DNA of 7,740 nt, taken from assembly GCA_014360945.1 (NCBI GenBank), contig JACIWM010000054.1, forward strand, positions 1 through 7,740, written 5' to 3'. This DNA comes from Candidatus Bipolaricaulota bacterium (GTDB lineage Bacteria; Bipolaricaulota; Bipolaricaulia; Bipolaricaulales; Bipolaricaulaceae). The notes below the pieces were generated by a model, which saw only the letters and a program-made list of their open reading frames with translations, was not told where the DNA came from and did no database searches. The translations under genes were made by a program, and so were the position numbers. This document shows positions 1-5,914 of this stretch, in pieces; within the stretch, counting starts at the first letter, position 1; the number at the start of each line of letters is the position of its first letter.

Positions 1-920
1 TGGTTCCCGCAAGGCTTGCCTATCTACGGGAGGCGTGGAATGCCCAGGTTCTGCGGCGAAAAATTTCTCCCCTCTTGGATCGGTTCATTCGAGTCCTTCC
101 AGAGCTTGCGCCAAGAAAATCTTCCCTGGGCCTGGACATGGAGGGTGTGCAGATCACCGATCCCGTGACCCTTCTGGCCGATCTTCCCGTGGACCGATCC
201 GTTCCGCCGGTGGAGCTGCCTGCGGGAACGGAGGCCGCCCGGGCCCGGCTCCAGGAGTTCCTGGAAAGGAAAATCTCCCGGTATCATGAAGACCGAAACA
301 ATCCCACGGTGGACGGGACCTCCGGCCTCAGTCCCTATCTCCATTTCGGCCAGATCTCCCCGGTGGAGGTGGCCTGGCGGGCCAGGGAAGTGGGTGGGCC
401 TGGCGCTTTAGCGTTCCTTGAGGAGTTGATCGTGCGCCGGGAGCTCGCCGTAAATTTCGTTTTACACAACGCCCACTACGACCAATTTGCCGGCCTCCCC
501 CTTTGGGCCCAGGAGACCCTCCTGAAACATGCTTCAGATCCCCGTCCGACCCGGTACTCCTGGGAGGAGCTGGAAAGAGCCGAAACTTACGACCCCCTTT
601 GGAACGCGGCACAAACGGAGCTCATCCGGACCGGAAAGATCCACGGGTACATGCGGATGTACTGGGGAAAACAATTCCTTCTTTGGACGAACGATCCGAC
701 GGAGGCTTTCCGGCGGGCGATATATTTGAACAACAAGTACGCCCTGGATGGCCGGGATCCCGCAAGTTACGCCGGGGTGGGTTGGTGTTTTGGCCTGCAC
801 GACCGGCCTTTCCCGGAGCGCCCTATTTTCGGGCGGGTGCGGCCGATGACTGGCGCCGGCTTGCGCCGAAAATTCCTAGTCGATGCCTACGCCTCTCGCT
901 GGAAAAAGGAGATGCTATGA
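1..920 (+). CDS. phr: Class II CPD photolyase (deoxyribodipyrimidine photo-lyase), 5'-truncated by the window edge
   Basis: This flavoenzyme uses blue/near-UV light and reduced FAD to split cyclobutane pyrimidine dimers in DNA; it acts in the cytoplasm on the nucleoid. The frame is open from base 3 with no stop, so the true start lies left of the window; about 305 residues are visible, against roughly 450-480 for the whole family member. The missing part is the N-terminal antenna-type alpha/beta domain. What remains is the helical FAD/DNA-binding domain. Class II signatures, numbered from base 3, are SGLSPYLHFGQIS (about 107-119), LIVRRELAVNFV (142-153), YDPLWNAAQ (196-204), GYMRMYWGK (215-223), LDGRDP (248-253), WCFGLHDR (261-268) and ERPIFGRVRPM (272-282). 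These separate it from class I and cryptochromes. A TTG at 75 could be called as a start but lies inside the conserved protein. The stop TGA (918-920) overlaps the ATG of the next gene. Confidence in the family is high. Confidence 0.95.
   Translation, partial: VPARLAYLREAWNAQVLRRKISPLLDRFIRVLPELAPRKSSLGLDMEGVQITDPVTLLADLPVDRSVPPVELPAGTEAARARLQEFLERKISRYHEDRNNPTVDGTSGLSPYLHFGQISPVEVAWRAREVGGPGALAFLEELIVRRELAVNFVLHNAHYDQFAGLPLWAQETLLKHASDPRPTRYSWEELERAETYDPLWNAAQTELIRTGKIHGYMRMYWGKQFLLWTNDPTEAFRRAIYLNNKYALDGRDPASYAGVGWCFGLHDRPFPERPIFGRVRPMTGAGLRRKFLVDAYASRWKKEML
906..911 (+). promoter_or_regulatory. Shine-Dalgarno site for the chlorophyllase-like gene
   Basis: AAGGAG lies 5 nt before the ATG at 917, inside the last codons of the photolyase. 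Together with the ATGA stop/start overlap it fixes the start of the hydrolase and suggests coupled translation of the two genes. Confidence 0.75.
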
Positions 921-1834
921 GCAAAAGAAAGACTGTTTTGCTTATTTTGGGCCTGATGGGGGTCCTGGCTTTGGCTGCTGAGCGCGGTACTTTCGCCGTG
1001 GGTGAGCTTTCTCTATCCATTCAAGACACGGCTCGCGGTCGGCGGGTGGAGGTGCTCCTCCTTTATCCGCAGGGCCAGAACCCCGCCCCCTTTGTGTTGT
1101 TCAGCCCAGGATTTCTCTTCAGCGGGCCCGCTTATCGTTCCTGGGGGGAATTCTTCGCCTCCCACAGCTTGGCCACAGCCTTGGTCTCCTACGCCTACAG
1201 CCTTTTTAACCCCGACCACCGCGCATGGGCAGAGGATCTGCGATTCGTTTTGGACAGCCTTCCTAAGGAAGTCAGCCGCTACGGAGTTCTTCTTGATCCA
1301 AGTTCGGTAGCGCTGATAGGCCACTCTTTGGGCGGAAAACTCTCGTTCTTGGTAGCCGCGGAGCGAGAGGTACAAGCCGTAATAGGTTTGGACCCCGTGG
1401 ACAGCGGCGCACCGGGAGTCGTTGATCCTATGCGTTTCCCTTCGGCCGCGTCGGTCCTGAATAGAGTTACAACGCCCGTCCTGTTAATCGGTGCGGAGTA
1501 CGGGGAGCGGGTGCGGTTCGGAATGCCCTGTGCACCTTCTGATGCCAACTTTCAAAGATTTTTCGAGGCCACACCGGGACCAGCCTTAGAAGTGCTCCAA
1601 TTGGGCGCCGGCCACCTGGACTATCTCGATAACCCCGATTGCGGATTTCTTTGCAATGTGTGCTGGCCAGGTGCCGACCCGACCGCGACACGCCTCATGA
1701 CCCAAGAGTACGCACTCCTTTTCCTGCGCGGAAACCTTTTGGGAGACGAGGAAGCACTTCAGTCCCTCCAGAAGCGCCTATCCCAAGATGAGGAAGCCGG
1801 ACGAATCCGGGTTCGGGAAAAATCCGGAGGATAG
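917..1834 (+). CDS. Exported chlorophyllase-like alpha/beta hydrolase
   Basis: This 305-residue protein is a serine ester hydrolase of the alpha/beta fold. Residues 1-21 look like a Sec signal peptide: basic KRK, a hydrophobic run, then ALAA before AERG. The nucleophile elbow is GHSLGGK at 135-141 (Ser137), the likely acid is Asp159 in GLDPVD, and the likely base is His233 in AGHLDYLD. The spacing and wording match the plant chlorophyllase family: GHSxGGK, then I-G-x-DPVD, PVLLIG (187-192), CAPSDANFQRFFEA (205-218), GHLDYLD and a Cys cluster (C242, C246, C249) before a Trp-Pro-Gly. Chlorophyllases remove phytol from chlorophyll, but bacterial relatives may act on other esters, so the substrate here is unknown. 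Four cysteines (205, 242, 246, 249) in an exported protein could form disulfides. The start at 917 is supported by AAGGAG and the ATGA overlap. After the fold there is a charged C-terminal tail of about 30 residues. Family placement is confident; function is inferred. Confidence 0.85.
   Translation: MSKRKTVLLILGLMGVLALAAERGTFAVGELSLSIQDTARGRRVEVLLLYPQGQNPAPFVLFSPGFLFSGPAYRSWGEFFASHSLATALVSYAYSLFNPDHRAWAEDLRFVLDSLPKEVSRYGVLLDPSSVALIGHSLGGKLSFLVAAEREVQAVIGLDPVDSGAPGVVDPMRFPSAASVLNRVTTPVLLIGAEYGERVRFGMPCAPSDANFQRFFEATPGPALEVLQLGAGHLDYLDNPDCGFLCNVCWPGADPTATRLMTQEYALLFLRGNLLGDEEALQSLQKRLSQDEEAGRIRVREKSGG
1826..1830 (+). promoter_or_regulatory. Shine-Dalgarno site deciding a GTG start for the acyltransferase
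   Basis: GGAGG lies 5 nt before GTG at 1836 and just ahead of the preceding gene's TAG stop (1832-1834). The upstream in-frame ATG at 1788 has no purine-rich site before it, so the GTG is the better start. Confidence 0.75.
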
Positions 1835-1835
1835 G

Positions 1836-2501
1836 GTGAAAGGCCATTTTGAGCGGGGCGTGGCGAAGGTGGTGGGATGGCTTCTTTTGCGGGAGCTGCG
1901 GGGTGGTGTGCGGGGCGTGTTCCTCCGAGGATCTTTTCCCTCCCCGCCTTTCGTCCTGGCCATGAACCACCACTCCTACTTCGACGGCCACCTCGTCTAT
2001 TTGCTTTTTCGGCTGCATAAAATCAAAGGGAAGCTTCTTGTCTCGCGGGAAAACCTCGAAGCTTTCCCGATTTTCGCCAGCCTTGGCGCTCTTGATGCAC
2101 AGCGGGTGAGATCAGCCATAAGCGCCCTCAAAGACGGGGAAGTGGTGGCGGTATTCCCGGAGGGGGAACTCCGAACACACGGAGAGCTTGGGGAATTCAA
2201 GAGGGGTGCGGCGTTTTTAGCGGAGAAAGCCGGGGTTCCCCTTGTGCCAATGGTGGCCAGGCTGAGCCTGCGCGGTTTTTCCAGGCCTGAGGCGTACCTT
2301 TGGATTGGCGAACCGGTGAGCCCTGAAAAGCTTCGGCCCACCATGCTCGCCATGCTGACGGAACTTGACCAGGCCCTGCGCGACCGCCACCCGCGAGAGC
2401 CCGTGCCCGGGTATAACCTCGTTTTCTCCGGCACCTTCGGTTTTGACGAAAAATTGGCCCGGTTTTCTCAAGCCGTCGGGAAAATGCTGCGAATGAGATA
2501 G
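1836..2501 (+). CDS. plsC: PlsC-type 1-acyl-sn-glycerol-3-phosphate acyltransferase (LPLAT family)
   Basis: Members of this family move an acyl chain from acyl-ACP or acyl-CoA to lysophosphatidic acid, giving phosphatidic acid for membrane phospholipids; they act at the inner face of the membrane. The 221-residue protein has the catalytic HX4D motif in NHHSYFD (44-50; His45 and Asp50), a block II-like LVSRENLEAFPIF (68-80), the glycerol-phosphate binding block FPEGELR (107-113), and block IV-like VPLVPMVARL (134-143). An amphipathic, Arg- and Leu-rich N-terminus (about 10-31) may help it sit on the membrane. The length is at the short end of the family, which fits a single-domain enzyme. I chose GTG at 1836 (GGAGG 5 nt upstream, 1 nt after the previous stop) over ATG at 1788, which would add 16 residues and overlap the hydrolase by 47 nt. 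The exact acyl acceptor cannot be read from the sequence; other LPLAT acyltransferases share these motifs. Confidence 0.88.
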   Translation: MKGHFERGVAKVVGWLLLRELRGGVRGVFLRGSFPSPPFVLAMNHHSYFDGHLVYLLFRLHKIKGKLLVSRENLEAFPIFASLGALDAQRVRSAISALKDGEVVAVFPEGELRTHGELGEFKRGAAFLAEKAGVPLVPMVARLSLRGFSRPEAYLWIGEPVSPEKLRPTMLAMLTELDQALRDRHPREPVPGYNLVFSGTFGFDEKLARFSQAVGKMLRMR

Positions 2502-2561
2502 CATGCAAAAGGCTGTGACCAGTACCGCAGTCATCGCCATTTTAGTGCTCCTTGGGTTCTT

Positions 2562-2589
2562 CTCCCGCAGATGGCACATCCTGCGGGAG
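2562..2589 (+). repeat. Strong hairpin inside the AEC gene, just upstream of the duplication
   Basis: CTCCCGCAG (2562-2570) and CTGCGGGAG (2581-2589) are perfect 9-bp inverted repeats. The 10-nt spacer can add a further ATG/CAT stem of 3 bp (2571-2573 with 2577-2579) with one bulged C. It lies 26 nt before the 23-bp tandem repeat and is coding sequence, so it is not a terminator. Confidence 0.7.
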
Positions 2590-2615
2590 GGCGATGAACG
2601 GGTGCTCAACACCTT

Positions 2616-2661
2616 CGTTTACTATTTTGCGTTTCCAGCGTTTACTATTTTGCGTTTCCAG
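2616..2661 (+). repeat. Perfect 23-bp tandem direct duplication (two copies)
   Basis: Copy 1 is 2616-2638 and copy 2 is 2639-2661; they are identical, beginning CGTTTAC and ending CGTTTCCAG, and both are followed by C. Because 23 is not a multiple of three, the duplication shifts the transporter from the frame of 2503 to the frame that ends at 3446. Each copy's last 9 bases, CGTTTCCAG, are the reverse complement of CTGGAAACG at 2700-2708, so either copy can fold onto that site. Confidence 0.97.
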
Positions 2662-3452
2662 CTTTCCTCGTTTTTGAGCTATCCCAAACGCGTTTCAACC
2701 TGGAAACGGTGCGCTTTCTTGTGGCTGGAGCCGGACCGATGATCGCCTTAATCCTCGTTTTCGTTGGGCTTTCACGCTTTAGCCCTGCCATTCGTGCGCG
2801 GTTCCATCTTTTTTCCGTAGCCACAGTGTTTGGAAGTCTCGGGTTCTTCGGGATTCCTTTTGTGGAGGTGGTGCTGGGCCCGGGGGAGCCGGTGCGCCTC
2901 TCCGTGGCGTTCCTTGCCGCCTTGGCCCCATTCTCCGTGGGCCTTGTCCTCGCGCTTTTGGAACTTCATAACCTGAACGAGCCCCGGATAGGTCCGGCCT
3001 TGGCCAAGGTTCTTCGTCGTTTCTCCCGCAATCCCCTCATCATCGCTATCCTCATTGGGTTGGCCCTGTCCTTTTCCAGGCTTCCGTTGCCTGTGTTTCT
3101 GCACAAGATGCTTTCAGTCCTCGGAGGAAGCACCGTTCCCGTGGCCCTTTTCTCCCTCGGCGTCTTTCTTTATGGCCGAAAGATTCGGAAACTTCTGGTG
3201 GCCGCGGCGTTGACAATTCTGCGGCTCGTGATCCTTCCTGCCCTGACGCTTACCTTTGCGCGCTTTTTACGCCTCGCTCCGGAGGCGCAGGAAGTGGCAG
3301 TTATTATGAGCGGAACACCTTTGGCGGTAAACATGGTGGTTCTCAGCGCCCGTTACAATTTCTTCCCCGAGGAGATCGCAACGTTCCTTTTCCTTTCATC
3401 TTTAGCTTCCCTTTTCACCATGACCGCGTGGTCCGCAGCTCTCTGAAAAGCT

Positions 3453-5912
3453 ATGATGGATGGGATCATGCGCGGGCATGTGCCGATCGAGGGGATGACG
3501 TGTGCCGCATGCGCGGCCCATGTGGAGGAGGCCCTTTCCCGGGTTCCTGGAATCCGCAGGGTTTCCGTGAATTTGGCCACGGCCCGCGCCACATTGGAAG
3601 CTGAAGGGGAAATCTCCTGGGCGGCCGTTGCGGAGGCCGTGGCCGCCGCCGGATATCGGGTGCCTACTGAAACGGTGATTCTTCCCATCAGTGGGATGAC
3701 CTGCGCGGCCTGCGCGATGCACGTTGAGGAAGCGCTGAGCCAGGTGCCGGGGGTCGTCTCGGTGAGCGTGAATCTGGCTACCGAAAAGGCCACCGTCTCC
3801 TACATCCCTGGCGTGGCAACGCTTTCTGATCTCAGGAAAGCGGTCGCCGGGGCCGGGTATGAAGTCCTGGAGACTCCGGCTGTTGGTGAGGCCGCGCCCG
3901 CGGAAGACGAAGCCGAGCGCAAGATGCGGGAGAGCCGTTTCCGCATGCGCGTCGCCTGGGCGTTCACGGTTCCCATCATTCTCTGGATGCTCCCCGAGAT
4001 GATCGGGGGCATTATGTGGCCGAACCACGAGGTCTTTAACCTGGGGATGATTCTCCTCGCTATACCGGTCCTTTTCTGGGTCGGTCGGCGGACATACCGG
4101 AGCGGTCTAACGGCGGCCCTGCACCTTTACCCGAATATGGACACCCTCATCAGCCTGGGCACAGGCATCTCTTTCCTCACAGGCCCGGCGTCCTTTTTCC
4201 TGCCCGTTGCCAACTATGCCGGCGTGGCGGCGATGATTATGGCCTTCCATCTCACCGGCCGCTACGTGGAGGAGACAGCCAGGGGTCGTGCCTCTCAGGC
4301 CATCCGCAAACTCCTGGATCTGGGGGCGAAGACCGCCCGCGTGGTCCGTGACGGCCAGGAAGTGGAGATACCCATCACGGAGGTGCAGGTCGGGGATGTG
4401 ATGGTTGTCCGTCCCGGCGAGAAGATTCCCACCGACGGTGTGGTCATAGAAGGCGAAAGCGCGGTGGATGAATCTATGGCGACCGGTGAGTCCATGCCCG
4501 TCAACAAACGGCCCGGCGATGAGGTCATCGGCGCGACGGTCAACCAGGAAGGGCTTCTGAAAATCCGCGCCACGCGGGTGGGGAAGGACACTTTCCTGGC
4601 TCAGGTGATTCGTCTGGTGGAGGAGGCGCAGGGCTCCAAGGTCCCCATCCAGGAGTTCGCCGACCGGGTGACCCGTGTCTTCGTGCCTATTGTTCTGGGG
4701 ATTGCGCTTTTGACTTTGCTGCTCTGGCTGATCGCCCCGAACCTGATGCGAACGCTGCTGGCAGCCGGTGCTTTCCTGCCCTGGGTCAATCCCAATCTGG
4801 GGACGGCTACGCTGGCCATTGTCTCGGTTGTCGCGGTTCTCGTCATTGCCTGCCCCTGTGCACTGGGGCTGGCAACGCCCACGGCGCTGATGGTGGCCAG
4901 CGGTATGGGGGCTGAGCACGGGATCCTCATCCGTTCCGGCGAGGCGCTCCAGACTCTGAAGGACGTGCGGGTCATCGCCCTGGATAAGACCGGCACCCTC
5001 ACCCGCGGCCGTCCCGAAGTGACGGATGTGGTTCCGACCGATGGCGTGTTGCCCGAGGAGATACTGCGGCTGGCGGCGTCGGCGGAGCGCGGGAGCGAGC
5101 ACCCGCTGGGGAAAGCGGTCGTGGAGCGGGCTGAGCGCGCCGGTCTGACTCTGACAGACCCCCAGGAGTTTCAGGCCCGGCGCGGAAGGGGTGTGGTCGC
5201 CACGGTGGATGGGGTGCGGGTTCTGGTGGGTTCCCGGAGGTTTCTGGAGGAGCACGGCCTGAGCCCGGCCCCATTGGAGGAAACGCTCCGTCGCCTGGAA
5301 GCGGAGGCGAAGACGGTGATGCTGGTGGCAGCCGACGGTCGTCTCCTGGGCGCCATCGCGGTCGCCGACGTCCTGAAAGACGATGCCATAGAGGCCGTGG
5401 CGGCCCTGCGCCGGATGGGGCTGCGGACGGTTATGGTCACTGGCGACAACCGGCAAACAGCGGAAGCCATTGCCCGCCGGGTGGGGATAGACGAGGTGCG
5501 GGCAGAGGTGCTACCCGAAGGAAAGGTCGCCGAAGTCCGGCGCCTCCAGGAGGAGTATGGCCTGGTGGCCTTTGTCGGTGATGGTATCAACGACGCACCG
5601 GCCCTGAAGCAGGCCAATGTCGGGATTGCCCTGGGCACGGGCACCGATATCGCCATTGAGGCCGGCGATGTGACCCTGGTGCGCGGGGAACTGACCGGGG
5701 TTGTGGAGGCGATCCATCTCTCCCGGGCCGCCTTTCGCAAAATCCAGCAGAATCTCTTCTGGGCCTTCTTTTACAACGTGGTGATGATCCCGCTGGCCAT
5801 GATCGGCTGGATGCACCCGGTGCTGGCGGAAATCGCCATGGCTACTTCCTCCATCACGGTGGTGACCAACGCCACCCTTTTGCGGCGGGCAAAAATTTGG
5901 TCGAGGAGGTAA
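3453..5912 (+). CDS. copA: Cu+-exporting P1B-1-type ATPase CopA
   Basis: This inner-membrane pump uses ATP to export monovalent copper (or silver) from the cytoplasm. The 819-residue protein is full length. It has two N-terminal heavy-metal-associated domains with GMTCAAC at 14-20 and 81-87. Membrane helices follow (about 166-272). The actuator domain carries TGES (344-347), and the helix with CPC (467-469) forms the ion site. The ATP-binding/phosphorylation domain has DKTGTLT (511-517, phospho-Asp511), SEHP (548-551), TGDN (663-666) and GDGINDAP (709-716). The last two helices hold YN (774-775) and MxxSS (796-800), the residues that with CPC mark the Cu+ subgroup rather than Zn/Cd/Pb pumps. 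It begins 6 nt after the transporter stop. The start is uncertain: ATGs at 3453, 3456 and 3468 all precede the first metal domain and none has a strong ribosome site. No copper regulator or free chaperone gene is adjacent. Leucine codons are mostly CTG, unlike its neighbours, which hints at separate ancestry. Confidence 0.97.
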   Translation: MMDGIMRGHVPIEGMTCAACAAHVEEALSRVPGIRRVSVNLATARATLEAEGEISWAAVAEAVAAAGYRVPTETVILPISGMTCAACAMHVEEALSQVPGVVSVSVNLATEKATVSYIPGVATLSDLRKAVAGAGYEVLETPAVGEAAPAEDEAERKMRESRFRMRVAWAFTVPIILWMLPEMIGGIMWPNHEVFNLGMILLAIPVLFWVGRRTYRSGLTAALHLYPNMDTLISLGTGISFLTGPASFFLPVANYAGVAAMIMAFHLTGRYVEETARGRASQAIRKLLDLGAKTARVVRDGQEVEIPITEVQVGDVMVVRPGEKIPTDGVVIEGESAVDESMATGESMPVNKRPGDEVIGATVNQEGLLKIRATRVGKDTFLAQVIRLVEEAQGSKVPIQEFADRVTRVFVPIVLGIALLTLLLWLIAPNLMRTLLAAGAFLPWVNPNLGTATLAIVSVVAVLVIACPCALGLATPTALMVASGMGAEHGILIRSGEALQTLKDVRVIALDKTGTLTRGRPEVTDVVPTDGVLPEEILRLAASAERGSEHPLGKAVVERAERAGLTLTDPQEFQARRGRGVVATVDGVRVLVGSRRFLEEHGLSPAPLEETLRRLEAEAKTVMLVAADGRLLGAIAVADVLKDDAIEAVAALRRMGLRTVMVTGDNRQTAEAIARRVGIDEVRAEVLPEGKVAEVRRLQEEYGLVAFVGDGINDAPALKQANVGIALGTGTDIAIEAGDVTLVRGELTGVVEAIHLSRAAFRKIQQNLFWAFFYNVVMIPLAMIGWMHPVLAEIAMATSSITVVTNATLLRRAKIWSRR
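3492..3794 (+). repeat. Two tandem heavy-metal-associated (HMA) domains within CopA
   Basis: Residues 14-47 and 81-114 of CopA align without gaps and are identical at 27 of 34 positions by eye, starting at GMTCAAC and running through VSVNLAT. At the DNA level third positions differ freely, so this is an old internal domain duplication, usual for CopA, and not a recent repeat. Each CxxC pair can bind one Cu+ and pass it to the membrane site or regulate the pump. Confidence 0.85.
5904..5910 (+). promoter_or_regulatory. Shine-Dalgarno site deciding the start of the M20 peptidase
   Basis: AGGAGGT, a near-perfect anti-16S match, sits in the last codons of copA and ends 4 nt before ATG 5915. It favours that ATG over the upstream in-frame TTG at 5897, which would overlap copA and swallow this site. 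Confidence 0.85.
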
Positions 5913-5914
5913 GA

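Larger units (their letters stand above)
2503..3446 (+). pseudogene. AEC-family (auxin efflux carrier-like) transporter, frameshifted by a 23-bp tandem duplication
   Basis: AEC permeases are about 10-helix inner-membrane carriers, in bacteria often for malate or other organic acids. The N-terminal frame starts at ATG 2503, 1 nt after the acyltransferase stop, and encodes a first helix (residues 5-20) and LNTFVYYFAFPA (35-46). It then runs off frame and stops at 2742 (79 aa). The rest is in another frame, open through 2661 and ending at TGA 3444-3446. Removing one copy of the 23-bp repeat (2616-2638 or 2639-2661) joins the two into a normal 306-residue AEC protein, close to the usual ~310. Landmarks in the restored protein include NPLIIAILIG, GGSTVPVALFSLG and GTPLAVN in the C-terminal half, all typical of the family. 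The remainder shows no other damage, so the lesion is recent, reversible, or a sequence error. Substrate unknown. The family call is confident; whether it is inactive in the living cell is not certain. Confidence 0.85.

Noticed and set aside
503..916. Upstream extension of the hydrolase frame into the photolyase gene
   Set aside because: The extra residues have no family similarity and overlap conserved photolyase motifs; ATG 917 has a signal peptide, AAGGAG and an ATGA overlap.
1788..1835. ATG at 1788 as start of the acyltransferase
   Set aside because: It has no Shine-Dalgarno site and would overlap the hydrolase by 47 nt; GTG 1836 has GGAGG 5 nt upstream.
2616..2661. Possible CRISPR or mobile-element footprint from the direct repeat
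   Set aside because: The copies are directly adjacent with no spacer, there are only two, and no transposase, terminal inverted repeats or cas genes are present; a simple tandem duplication explains it.
4107..5456. A 449-codon open frame on the - strand opposite copA
   Set aside because: It lies wholly opposite strongly conserved CopA motifs, its translation is rich in Gln, His, Arg and Gly with no recognisable domain, and long antisense frames are common in GC-rich genes.
5897..5914. TTG at 5897 as start of the M20 peptidase
   Set aside because: It overlaps copA and includes the ribosome site itself; ATG 5915 is correctly spaced from AGGAGGT.
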